Of a stretch of 64,000 nt of DNA, positions 52,848 to 61,665 are shown in pieces. The stretch is from Pseudomonas sp. WS 5079 (GTDB taxonomy: Bacteria > Pseudomonadota > Gammaproteobacteria > Pseudomonadales > Pseudomonadaceae). Each line of letters starts with the position of its first letter. The stretch's first letter is position 1. The notes beneath the pieces were generated by a model. That model did no database searches, was not told where the DNA came from, and saw nothing but the letters and a program-made list of their open reading frames with translations. The stretch is taken from the NCBI RefSeq assembly GCF_012985465.1, contig NZ_JAAQWN010000006.1, positions 248,001 to 312,000 on the forward strand, read 5' to 3'. The translations under genes were made by a program, and so were the position numbers.

Positions 52848-54842
52848 TCAGCTATAGACACGGCCAAGGAGCTGCCGATGGCTTTCAAACTGATCGAGCA
52901 CATCCCGGGTGATCTGCTCCTGGGTGAAGCCCATCAGGTCGTATTCCTGGCCGCCGTTGTGCAGGTAGACCTCGGCGCGGTAGTAGCGCGCACGTTCCTC
53001 GTCGGCCTCGATCGACTCACTGGGCGCCGCCAGGTAGCCGTCCAGGCTCACCTCGTAGACAAACGGGTTGCCTTCCATCTCGATCCGCACGCCAATGCAG
53101 CGCTTGGACTTACCCAGCAGCGTCTGCACATCCAGCCCTTGGGCGCGCAATGCCACGGCCGCTTCTTCCAGCGCCGGGGTGACTTTCTTGTCCATAAAGC
53201 GTTGCACCACCGCCTGGCTCGGTTGCAGGTCCTGGGCGGTGAGGCGCTCGCTGAAACCGCGACGGCCGCGTTCGGCCAATTGCGCCTGCTCCTGTTCGAT
53301 GGCCACATCCTGGCGCATGGCCTTGTGCAAACCGAACATAAAGAAGATCAGCACCACCGAGAACGGCAGGCCCGCCAGTACCACCATGGTCTGCATGGCT
53401 TCAAAGTTGCCGGCAAACAACAAGCCGATGGTCACCAGGGTGATCACCGCCGACCAGAAGATCCGCAGCCAATGCGGCGCATCCTCATCCACATTGCCAC
53501 CTTTGCACGACAGGTTGGCCATCATCACCGCGCCAGAATCCGCCGGCGTCAGGAACAGCACAAAGCCGACAAAGATCGACACGCCGATCACCACTTTCGA
53601 CGCCGGGTAGTATTCCAGCAACTGGTAGATCGCCATGGATGGCTGCTCCAGCGCGGTCTTGCCCAGCTCCACCGCACCGTGGTTGAGCACCAGGTCCAAC
53701 GCCGAGTTGCCGAAGATCGACAGCCACGCCAGGGTAAAGCCCAGCGGGATCAGCAATACGCCAGCCACCAGTTCACGCACGGTACGGCCACGGGAAATAC
53801 GCGCGATGAACATGCCGACGAACGGTGCCCAGGAAATCCACCAGGCCCAGTAGAACAGGGTCCACAGGCCCATCCAGCGCTCGGACTTCTCGCCATCGCC
53901 TTCGTACACGTAGAGGTCGAAGGTTTTGAGCACCAGGCCGTTCATGTAGTCGCCCAGGTTCTGCACAAAGCCGTTGAGCAGGTGCAGGGTCGGGCCAAAC
54001 AGCAGCACGAAAATCAGCAGGCCGCTGAACAGCACGATGTTCAGGTTGGACAGGCGGCGAATGCCATTCTCCACGCCCGACACGGCGGCGATGGTCGCCA
54101 CGGTGCTCATCACGATGATCACGATCAGCAGGTTGGTGTTGCTGTGCTCCATGCCGAACAGGTTTTCCAGCCCGGACGACACTTGCATCGAACCAATCCC
54201 CAGGTTCGTCACCAGGCCCAGCAGGGTCACGAACATGCCGAAGCCATCCACCGCATGACCGGCCGCACCCTTGACCCAGCGCTCGCCCATCAACGGGTAC
54301 AGCGCCGAACGCAGGGCCAGCGGCTGGTTATGGCGGTAAGCAAAGTACGCCACGGCCAGGCCGACCAGCGCATAGATCGCCCAGCCATGCAGGCCCCAGT
54401 GCAGGAAGGTCAGCTGCAACGCCTGGCGCGCGGCCATATGGGTGGCGGCGGCGCCTTCGGGCGGGTTGAAGTAGTGATCCAACGGCTCGGACGCGCCGAA
54501 GTACAGCAACGAGATGCCGATGCCCGAGGAGAACAACATGCCGGCCCAGGCGCCGTAGCTGAAGTCCGGGGTATCGGCCTTGCTGCCCAGCTTCAATTTG
54601 CCGTAGGACGAAAACGCCAGGCCCACCACAAATACCAGGTAGGCGGCGATAACCACCATGTAGTACCAGCCAAAGCTCTTCGAGAGCCAGGTCTGGGCGA
54701 CTCCCAGCATTCTGCCGGCCTCTTGCGGGGCGATGATCAGAACGGCGGTCAACAACAGGATCAGCGCGGTGGAGGTGTAGAACACCCAACCGTTGACCCG
54801 CACCTTTTCCGGTGGGGTCTTTATAAGAGAGGCAGAACTCAT
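52848..54842 (-). CDS. betT: BetT, BCCT-family high-affinity choline transporter
   Basis: A 664-residue transporter with 12 hydrophobic helices and the BCCT signature region FYWAWWISWAPFVGMFIARIS, plus GMHGW-like LHWGLHGWAIYALVGLAVAY. The ~160-residue cytosolic C-terminus (from ~500) is typical of the osmotically regulated BetT forms. It imports choline, coupled to ions. It is divergent from betI across a 321-base region with the BetI operator. Confidence 0.94.
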   Translation of the reverse strand: MSSASLIKTPPEKVRVNGWVFYTSTALILLLTAVLIIAPQEAGRMLGVAQTWLSKSFGWYYMVVIAAYLVFVVGLAFSSYGKLKLGSKADTPDFSYGAWAGMLFSSGIGISLLYFGASEPLDHYFNPPEGAAATHMAARQALQLTFLHWGLHGWAIYALVGLAVAYFAYRHNQPLALRSALYPLMGERWVKGAAGHAVDGFGMFVTLLGLVTNLGIGSMQVSSGLENLFGMEHSNTNLLIVIIVMSTVATIAAVSGVENGIRRLSNLNIVLFSGLLIFVLLFGPTLHLLNGFVQNLGDYMNGLVLKTFDLYVYEGDGEKSERWMGLWTLFYWAWWISWAPFVGMFIARISRGRTVRELVAGVLLIPLGFTLAWLSIFGNSALDLVLNHGAVELGKTALEQPSMAIYQLLEYYPASKVVIGVSIFVGFVLFLTPADSGAVMMANLSCKGGNVDEDAPHWLRIFWSAVITLVTIGLLFAGNFEAMQTMVVLAGLPFSVVLIFFMFGLHKAMRQDVAIEQEQAQLAERGRRGFSERLTAQDLQPSQAVVQRFMDKKVTPALEEAAVALRAQGLDVQTLLGKSKRCIGVRIEMEGNPFVYEVSLDGYLAAPSESIEADEERARYYRAEVYLHNGGQEYDLMGFTQEQITRDVLDQFESHRQLLGRVYS

Positions 54843-55074
54843 GGCACAGAGGCTCCGGGCAGTGCGAGAGAGGACACAAGGCAGCGCGTGACCCGCGCCA
54901 TCGATTTTTCGGCAGTCGACGGACGGGTGTTATAAAGACATCCCGAAAATCCCCGAACCCCAGCGACCCAGGGTCATGGGCGGTTTCAAGGGTTTTTACG
55001 GATGTCAGATGTGCCTGCCGACATGTAGGAAATACCTGTAGGCAGCGACCATTTGTCGCAGATCTTATTCTTTG

Positions 55075-55094
55075 TTGATTGAACGTTCAATCAA
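55075..55094. promoter_or_regulatory. BetI operator (perfect 20-bp palindrome)
   Basis: TTGATTGAACGTTCAATCAA, perfectly self-complementary, in the betT-betI intergenic region 70 bases before betI. It resembles the known enteric BetI box. It probably overlaps the betIBA promoter, giving choline-dependent derepression. The rest of the 321-base gap (54843-55163) holds no gene. Confidence 0.9.
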
Positions 55095-55163
55095 AACAAA
55101 ATAGACTGGCCTTCAAGCCGACGAACGTTTACGCCCGTCGGCAGGCCTAAGGAGAGGTGCTAC

Positions 55164-55757
55164 ATGCCCAAGGTCGGTATGCAACCCATACGCCGCCAGC
55201 AGTTGATCGAAGCCACATTGACGGCCATCGATCAGGTTGGGATGGGAGATGCCAGCATTGCGCTGATCGCCCGTCTGGCCGGCGTCTCGAACGGCATCAT
55301 CAGTCACTACTTTCAGGACAAGAATGGCCTGATCGCCGCAACCATGCGGTACCTGATGAATGTGCTGATCGAGAACGTCCACGAACGCCGGCAGGCATTG
55401 AAGGAAGACAGCCCCCGGGCGCACCTTCAAGTGATTATTGGCGGCAACTTCGACGCCAGCCAGGTCAACGGCCCGGCAATGAAAACCTGGCTGGCCTTCT
55501 GGGCCACCAGCATGCACCACCCGTCTTTGCACAGGTTGCAGCGGATCAACGATCACCGCCTGTATTCCAACCTGTGCTGCCAGTTCCGCCGTGTGCTGCC
55601 GCTGGAAGATGCACGCAGCGCAGCCCGAGGCCTGGCGGCCCTGATCGACGGCTTGTGGTTGCGCGGCGCCCTGTCGGGAGACGCTTTCGACACGGAGCAG
55701 GCGCAACGGATCGCTTACGAATACATGGATTTCCAATTGGCCAAGCAGGTGAGTTAG
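55164..55757 (+). CDS. betI: BetI, TetR-family repressor of choline oxidation
   Basis: A 197-residue repressor: MPKVGMQPIRRQQLIEATLT, with the TetR HTH ALIARLAGVSNGIISHYFQDK. The ligand domain follows (MKTWLAFWATSMHHPSLHRL). Choline relieves repression by family knowledge. AGGAGAGG lies upstream of the ATG. It is first in betI-betB-betA; 94 bases to betB. Confidence 0.96.
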   Translation: MPKVGMQPIRRQQLIEATLTAIDQVGMGDASIALIARLAGVSNGIISHYFQDKNGLIAATMRYLMNVLIENVHERRQALKEDSPRAHLQVIIGGNFDASQVNGPAMKTWLAFWATSMHHPSLHRLQRINDHRLYSNLCCQFRRVLPLEDARSAARGLAALIDGLWLRGALSGDAFDTEQAQRIAYEYMDFQLAKQVS

Positions 55758-55851
55758 AGCCCACATAAACGCTCAACCCCTGAACGGCTGCTGAGCGGGC
55801 TATGCCCCTTCAGTGGTTAACGCCAACCACTTATGCACTTGCGAGGACTTT

Positions 55852-57324
55852 ATGGCCCGTTTCGAACTGCAAAAACTCTACATTGACGGCGGCTACAGCG
55901 ACGCTGGCAGCGATGCCACCTTCGAAGCCATCAACCCGGCTAACGGTGAAGTTCTCGCCAACGTGCAGCGCGCTACGTTCGAAGACGTTGAGCGTGCGGT
56001 GGTCAGCGCCGAAAAGGGCCAGAAAATCTGGGCCGCGATGACCGCCATGGAGCGTTCGCGCATCCTGCGTCGCGCCGTGGAAATCCTGCGTGAGCGCAAC
56101 GATGAACTGGCCGCCCTGGAAACCCTGGACACCGGTAAATCCTTCTCTGAAACCAAGTACGTCGACATCGTCACCGGTGCCGACGTGCTGGAATACTACG
56201 CCGGCCTGGTGCCCGCCATCGAAGGCGAGCAGATCCCGCTGCGTACCACTTCGTTCGTCTACACCCGCCGCGAGCCGCTGGGCGTGGTCGCCGGTATCGG
56301 CGCGTGGAACTACCCGATCCAGATCGCCCTGTGGAAGTCTGCCCCAGCCCTGGCGGCCGGCAACGCAATGATCTTCAAGCCAAGCGAAGTGACGTCGCTG
56401 ACCACCCTGAAACTGGCCGAGATCTACACCGAAGCCGGCGTTCCGGATGGCGTGTTCAACGTCCTGACCGGCAGCGGTCGTGAAGTCGGCACCTGGCTGA
56501 CCGAGCACCCACGCATCGAAAAAATCTCCTTCACCGGCGGCACCGACACCGGCAAGAAGGTCATGGCCAGCGCTTCGAGTTCCTCGCTCAAAGACGTGAC
56601 CATGGAACTGGGCGGCAAATCCCCGCTGATCATCTTCGACGACGCCGACCTGGATCGCGCCGCCGACACCGCGATGATGGCCAACTTCTACAGCTCCGGC
56701 CAGGTCTGCACCAACGGCACCCGCGTGTTTATTCCAAAGCACCTGCAAGCTGCCTTTGAAGCCAAGATCGTGGAGCGTGTTGCGCGCATCCGCGTTGGCA
56801 ACCCAGAAGACGAAAACACCAACTTCGGCCCACTGGTCAGCTTCGCCCACATGGAAAGCGTGCTGGGCTACATCGCCAAGGGCAAGGAAGAAGGCGCACG
56901 CCTGCTGTGCGGCGGCGACCGCCTGACCGACGGCGACTTCGCCAAGGGCGCGTTCGTGGCACCGACCGTGTTCACTGACTGCACCGACGACATGACCATC
57001 GTGCGTGAAGAAATCTTTGGCCCGGTAATGAGCATCCTCACCTACGAGACCGAAGAAGAAGTGATCCGTCGTGCCAACGACACCGACTTCGGCCTGGCCG
57101 CTGGCCTGGTGACCCGCGATCTGAACCGCGCTCACCGCGTGATTCATCAGTTGGAAGCCGGTATCTGCTGGATCAACGCCTGGGGCGAGTCCGACGCCAA
57201 GATGCCGGTGGGCGGCTACAAGCAGTCGGGTGTTGGCCGTGAGAACGGCATCAGCTCGCTGAACAACTTCACCCGCATCAAATCGGTACAGGTTGAGCTG
57301 GGCGACTACGCCTCGGTGTTCTAA
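55852..57324 (+). CDS. betB: Betaine aldehyde dehydrogenase
   Basis: The product is 490 residues from MARFELQKLYIDG (55852, GAGGAC upstream). Catalytic Cys286 (SSGQVCTNGTR) and the general-base Glu in MELGGKSPLIIF, plus the cofactor motif ISFTGGTDTGKKVMA. It oxidises betaine aldehyde to glycine betaine with NAD(P). A diverged REP cluster separates it from betA. Confidence 0.97.
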   Translation: MARFELQKLYIDGGYSDAGSDATFEAINPANGEVLANVQRATFEDVERAVVSAEKGQKIWAAMTAMERSRILRRAVEILRERNDELAALETLDTGKSFSETKYVDIVTGADVLEYYAGLVPAIEGEQIPLRTTSFVYTRREPLGVVAGIGAWNYPIQIALWKSAPALAAGNAMIFKPSEVTSLTTLKLAEIYTEAGVPDGVFNVLTGSGREVGTWLTEHPRIEKISFTGGTDTGKKVMASASSSSLKDVTMELGGKSPLIIFDDADLDRAADTAMMANFYSSGQVCTNGTRVFIPKHLQAAFEAKIVERVARIRVGNPEDENTNFGPLVSFAHMESVLGYIAKGKEEGARLLCGGDRLTDGDFAKGAFVAPTVFTDCTDDMTIVREEIFGPVMSILTYETEEEVIRRANDTDFGLAAGLVTRDLNRAHRVIHQLEAGICWINAWGESDAKMPVGGYKQSGVGRENGISSLNNFTRIKSVQVELGDYASVF

Positions 57325-57341
57325 CCCGGCTACCGCCAATC

Positions 57342-57402
57342 GCCCGCAAGCGGGCTCCTACAAGAATTGCGCACGACCTGTAGGAGCCGGCTTGCCGGCG
57401 AT
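57342..57402. repeat. REP pair (first arm truncated)
   Basis: CGCCCGCAAGCGGGCTCCTACA and the full unit CTGTAGGAGCCGGCTTGCCGG in inverted orientation, between betB and betA inside the operon. Confidence 0.8.
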
Positions 57403-57452
57403 CGAGGGCAACGCCCTCGCCTGACCTGACCATCTCCAAAGAGGGTGCATTT

Positions 57453-59153
57453 ATGTCCCAAGAATACGACTACATCATTGTGGGTGCCGGTTCCGCCGGT
57501 AACACCCTGGCGACCCGTCTGACCGAAGACGAAGGCGTCACCGTCCTGCTGCTGGAAGCCGGCGGCCCGGACTACCGTTTCGATTTCCGTACCCAGATGC
57601 CCGCCGCCCTGGCGTTCCCGCTGCAAGGCCGCCGCTACAACTGGGCCTATGAAACCGATCCAGAGCCACACATGGACGGCCGCCGCATGGAATGTGGGCG
57701 CGGCAAGGGCCTGGGTGGCTCGTCGCTGATCAACGGCATGTGCTACATCCGTGGCAACGCCATGGACTACGACAACTGGTCGAAGCTGCCAGGCCTGGAA
57801 GACTGGAGCTACCTCGACTGCCTGCCGTATTTCCGCAAGGCCGAAACCCGCGACATCGGCCCTAACGACTACCACGGTGGCGAAGGTCCGGTCAGCGTGA
57901 CCACGCCTAAAGCCGGGAATAACCCGCTGTTCCACGCCATGGTTGAAGCCGGCGTGCAGGCCGGTTACCCGCGTACCGAGGACTTGAACGGCTACCAGCA
58001 AGAAGGCTTCGGCCCGATGGACCGTACCGTGACGCCCAAAGGCCGTCGCGCCAGTACCGCCCGTGGCTACCTGGACACCGCCAAGAAACGTTCGACCCTG
58101 ACCATCGTCACCCATGCCCTGACCGACAAAGTGTTGTTCGAAGGCAAGCGTGCGGTCGGCGTGCGTTACCTGATCGGCGCCGCCGAAGAACGTGTTGAAG
58201 CCCGCGCGCGCAAGGAAGTGCTGGTGTGCAGCGGCGCCATCGCTTCGCCGCAATTGCTGCAACGCTCCGGTGTAGGCCCGGCCAAACTCCTGGAAAGCCT
58301 CGACATCCCGGTGGTCCACGACCTGCCGGGCGTCGGTGAAAACCTGCAGGACCACCTGGAGCTGTACCTGCAATACGCCTGCACCCAGCCGGTCTCGCTG
58401 TACCCGTCGCTGCTCTGGTACAACCAACCGGCCATTGGCGCCGAATGGCTGTTCAACGGCACCGGCATCGGCGCCAGCAACCAGTTCGAGGCGGGCGGTT
58501 TTATCCGTACCCGTGAAGAATTCGAGTGGCCGAACATCCAGTACCACTTCCTGCCGGTCGCGATTAACTACAACGGCAGCAACGGTGTGAAAGAGCACGG
58601 TTTCCAGGCGCACATGGGCTCCATGCGTTCGCCGAGCCGTGGCCGCGTGCAAGTGAAGTCGAAGAACCCACGGGACTACCCGAGCATCCTCTTCAACTAC
58701 ATGGCCACCGAGCAGGACTGGCAGGAGTTTCGCGATGGCATCCGCCTGACCCGTGAAATCATGCAGCAGCCGGCACTGGACGCGTACCGTGGCCGCGAGA
58801 TCAGCCCGGGCATCGACGTGCAAACCGACGAGCAACTGGACAAGTTCATCCGCGAACACGCCGAAACCGCGTTCCACCCCTCCTGCTCGTGCAAGATGGG
58901 CACCGACGAAATGGCCGTGGTCGATGGCGAAGGCCGCGTGCATGGCATGCAGGGCCTGCGGGTGGTCGATGCATCGATCATGCCGATCATCACCACCGGC
59001 AACCTGAACGCGCCAACCATCATGATCGCCGAGAAAATCGCCGACAAGATGCGTGGCCGCCAGTTGCCGCGCAGCACCGCGGACTACTACGTGGCCGGCG
59101 ATGCGCCAGTGCGTGGCAAGCCGTTGCGTGAAGTGGGTCCGACCGCGCGGTAA
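57453..59153 (+). CDS. betA: Choline dehydrogenase
   Basis: A 566-residue GMC flavoprotein. The N-terminal FAD motif is YIIVGAGSAGNTLATRL; GKGLGGSSLINGMCYIRGN and GAIASPQLLQRSGVGP are GMC signatures. The catalytic His lies in AFHPSCSCKMG, with the C-terminal ASIMPIITTGNLNAPTIMIA. It oxidises choline to betaine aldehyde at the membrane. AGAGGG lies upstream of the ATG. Confidence 0.97.
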   Translation: MSQEYDYIIVGAGSAGNTLATRLTEDEGVTVLLLEAGGPDYRFDFRTQMPAALAFPLQGRRYNWAYETDPEPHMDGRRMECGRGKGLGGSSLINGMCYIRGNAMDYDNWSKLPGLEDWSYLDCLPYFRKAETRDIGPNDYHGGEGPVSVTTPKAGNNPLFHAMVEAGVQAGYPRTEDLNGYQQEGFGPMDRTVTPKGRRASTARGYLDTAKKRSTLTIVTHALTDKVLFEGKRAVGVRYLIGAAEERVEARARKEVLVCSGAIASPQLLQRSGVGPAKLLESLDIPVVHDLPGVGENLQDHLELYLQYACTQPVSLYPSLLWYNQPAIGAEWLFNGTGIGASNQFEAGGFIRTREEFEWPNIQYHFLPVAINYNGSNGVKEHGFQAHMGSMRSPSRGRVQVKSKNPRDYPSILFNYMATEQDWQEFRDGIRLTREIMQQPALDAYRGREISPGIDVQTDEQLDKFIREHAETAFHPSCSCKMGTDEMAVVDGEGRVHGMQGLRVVDASIMPIITTGNLNAPTIMIAEKIADKMRGRQLPRSTADYYVAGDAPVRGKPLREVGPTAR

Positions 59154-59171
59154 GCGTTACACCGCGGCGCT

Positions 59172-59252
59172 CCTATCGCAGGCAAGCCAGCTCCCACATT
59201 TGAATGTATTCACCCATCAAAATGTGGGAGGGGGCTTGCTCCCGATGAGGCC
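59172..59252. repeat. REPIN
   Basis: CCTATCGCAGGCAAGCCAGC and the inverted unit GTGGGAGGGGGCTTGCTCCC (diverged), in the betA-RraA-like gap. Confidence 0.9.
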
Positions 59253-59399
59253 CGCCCAGCCAACACACATCTTCCCAGACTCTTCCTACACTGCCCCGCC
59301 CTTGATCCCACCCCCCGCGCCGGCCTAATCTAGTCCCTCGCGCAAACGTTTCACCTTCCTACCGACACGCCGGCTTCTGCCTGGCCACGAGGCTTTCTC

Positions 59400-60095
59400 A
59401 TGTTTGATGTCGTTTCTTCGAGCAAATGGCCTACCGGCTTCCTGATCAATCCAAACGTTGAACCGCTGGACCCGAAATGGCTGAAGGAATTCAGCAAGAT
59501 TCCGGCCGCGGCCGTCAGCGACTGCCTGGGCCGTAACGTCGGTGGCCTGGGCCTGAAGGCCTTCCACGGCAATGCACCGATGCTCGGCAGCGCGCTGACC
59601 GTGCGAGTGCGCCCCGGTGACAACCTGATGATTCTCAAAGCCATGCAAATGGCCCGCCCGGGCGATGTGCTGGTGATCGACGGCAGCGCCGACCTGACCC
59701 GTGCGGTGTTCGGCGGCATCATGCGCGCCATGGCCCTGAAGGCCGGTATTGTCGGGGTGGTGATCAACGGCGCCCTGCGCGACCTCGACGAATGGCAGAC
59801 CGGCGAACTGCCAGCCTACGCCATCGGCGGCGTGCATCGTGGCCCGAGCACTGACGGCGGCGGCGAGATCAACGTACCGATCTCCTGCGCCGGCATGCTG
59901 GTAGCACCTGGCGACCTGATGATCGGCGACGGCGACGGCGTGGTCGCCGCCTCGCGCAGCGAACTGCCGGAATTGCTGGTGCGCTGCCATGACCTGCTGG
60001 CCCGCGAGAAAGCCACACTGGCCGCCATCGAAGCCGGCACCCTGGACCCTGATCGCTTTGACGCGATTTTGCGCGCCAAGGGTTGCCCGGTCTAA
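59400..60095 (+). CDS. RraA-like / 4-hydroxy-4-methyl-2-oxoglutarate aldolase family protein
   Basis: A 231-residue member of the RraA/HMG-CHA aldolase fold: AAAVSDCLGRNVGG, LTVRVRPGDNLMILKAMQMA, and GIVGVVINGALRDLDEW with the Arg-Asp pair used by divalent-metal class II aldolases; then GDLMIGDGDGVVAA. It may be a pyruvate aldolase or an RNase E regulator-like protein; the retained Arg-Asp pair favours an enzyme. Products of this family are often mis-annotated as dimethylmenaquinone methyltransferase. It stands alone between REPINs. Confidence 0.82.
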   Translation: MFDVVSSSKWPTGFLINPNVEPLDPKWLKEFSKIPAAAVSDCLGRNVGGLGLKAFHGNAPMLGSALTVRVRPGDNLMILKAMQMARPGDVLVIDGSADLTRAVFGGIMRAMALKAGIVGVVINGALRDLDEWQTGELPAYAIGGVHRGPSTDGGGEINVPISCAGMLVAPGDLMIGDGDGVVAASRSELPELLVRCHDLLAREKATLAAIEAGTLDPDRFDAILRAKGCPV

Positions 60096-60110
60096 AGCCA
60101 AGGCAAAAGC

Positions 60111-60190
60111 ATCGCAGGCAAGCCAGCTCCCACATTTTGATTTGTGAACACATTCAAAAGGTGGGAGCTGGCTTGCCTGCGATGGGGCCC
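60111..60190. repeat. REPIN
   Basis: CATCGCAGGCAAGCCAGCTC and its inverted partner GAGCTGGCTTGCCTGCGATG, between the RraA-like gene and the TldD-like gene. Confidence 0.92.
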
Positions 60191-60222
60191 TCAAAGCCAT
60201 CACCGCCCACAAGGAAGGCCCC

Positions 60223-61665
60223 ATGTTCGACAAACACCCGCAACTCAAACAACATTTCGCCGCCCTGCGTACCCGCGCCGAGTTCTTTTCCCTGCGCTAC
60301 GTGCGCGAGTCCGGCCAGTACCTGTCGGTGCGCAAGAACGTCGCCGAACCGCCACACCTGAGCCGCGACGAAGGCGCCATGCTCACCGTGCGCCTCGACG
60401 GGGTCGAAGCCTACGCGGCCACCAACGATATTTCCCTGGCCGGCCTGCAAGCCGCCCTCGAGCGTGCCGAGCAGCAAGCCCGGCGGATCAGGCCCCACGC
60501 CCTGCTCGACCTGCGCGACCAGCCGGTGTCCAGCGACGTCGCCGACTATCTGTCGCCAGAACTCGAGCAACCCTTCCCGTCCCTGAGCGACTGCTACCAA
60601 CTGCTCGGTGCCGAATCGGCCGCCGTGCCCAAGGACGAGCGCCTGGTGAACTGGGAGGTCAGCCTGGGCACCACCCGCGTAGAGCAGATTTACCTCAACA
60701 GCGCCGGCGCCGAGTTGCGCCAGGCCCAGCGCTTTGTGTTCCCCGGCGTCAACGTGACCGCCTACGACGGCAACGACAGCCAGACCCGCACCCTGGGTGG
60801 CAGCAACTTTGGCCAGCAAGGTGGCTTTGATGTGATCAGCCGCTTCGGCCTGATAGGTGCTGCACCCCGAATTGCCGACGAGGCCCTGCAACTGCTGCTG
60901 GCCCCCAACACACCCCAAGGCCCGCGCGACCTGCTGTTGATGCCCGACCAGATGATCCTGCAGATCCACGAGTCCATCGGCCACCCGCTGGAGCTGGACC
61001 GCATCCTCGGCGACGAGCGCAATTACGCCGGCACCAGCTTCGTCAAGGCCAGCGACTTCGGGCACCTGCAATACGGCTCCAACCTGCTGAACGTGACCTT
61101 TGACCCCGACATTCCCGAGCAACTGGCCAGCTACGCCCATGACGATGACGGCACGCCCGCCAACAAGCAGTTCCTGATCCGTAACGGCCTACTGCTCAAG
61201 CCCCTGGGCGGGGCGCTGTCGCAATACCGCTCGGGCATGGGCGGCGTGGCCAACAGCCGCGCCAGCAGTTGGAACCGCGCGCCCATCGACCGCATGGCCA
61301 ACCTCAATATCGAGGCCGGCGACCAGAGCCTGGGGCAACTGATCGGTGGCATCGAGCACGGCATCCTGATGTCGACCAACCGTTCCTGGTCCATCGATGA
61401 TGCGCGCAACAAGTTCCAGTTCGGCTGCGAATGGGGCCAGTTGATCGAGAATGGCGAACTCAAGGGCGTGGTGAAGAACCCCAACTACCGGGCGATTTCC
61501 GCGCAGTTCTGGCGCAAGCTCAGCGCCGTGGGCGATGCGAGTACCTTCAAGGTGCTGGGCACGCCCAACTGTGGCAAGGGCGAGCCGAACCAGGTGATCC
61601 GCGTCGGCCATGCATCGCCGGCGTGTGTCTTCAGTGATGTGGATGTGTTTGGGGGAGACGCCTGA
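60223..61665 (+). CDS. TldD-family metalloprotease (divergent paralogue)
   Basis: A 480-residue protein with the TldD zinc motif HESIGHPLELDR (His249-Glu250-x3-His254). Family regions include SGGV-type ATNDISLAGLQAALERAE, PRDLLLMPDQMILQIHES, NLNIEAGDQSLGQLIGGIEH and FQFGCEWGQLIENGELKG. Canonical TldD reads HEAIGHGLEGD, so this is a distinct subgroup. It presumably forms a heterodimeric protease with the next gene product. By family such pairs degrade unfolded or modified peptides such as microcin precursors; the target here is unknown. The TGATG overlap couples the two genes. Confidence 0.9.
   Translation: MFDKHPQLKQHFAALRTRAEFFSLRYVRESGQYLSVRKNVAEPPHLSRDEGAMLTVRLDGVEAYAATNDISLAGLQAALERAEQQARRIRPHALLDLRDQPVSSDVADYLSPELEQPFPSLSDCYQLLGAESAAVPKDERLVNWEVSLGTTRVEQIYLNSAGAELRQAQRFVFPGVNVTAYDGNDSQTRTLGGSNFGQQGGFDVISRFGLIGAAPRIADEALQLLLAPNTPQGPRDLLLMPDQMILQIHESIGHPLELDRILGDERNYAGTSFVKASDFGHLQYGSNLLNVTFDPDIPEQLASYAHDDDGTPANKQFLIRNGLLLKPLGGALSQYRSGMGGVANSRASSWNRAPIDRMANLNIEAGDQSLGQLIGGIEHGILMSTNRSWSIDDARNKFQFGCEWGQLIENGELKGVVKNPNYRAISAQFWRKLSAVGDASTFKVLGTPNCGKGEPNQVIRVGHASPACVFSDVDVFGGDA

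Noticed and set aside
52878..54935. Long open frames opposite betT (plus strand), betA (57330-58943 minus), betB (55831-57339 minus) and dgcB (33913-35418 plus)
   Set aside because: Shadows of the real genes: low-complexity His/Gln/Arg/Val-rich translations, no start context.
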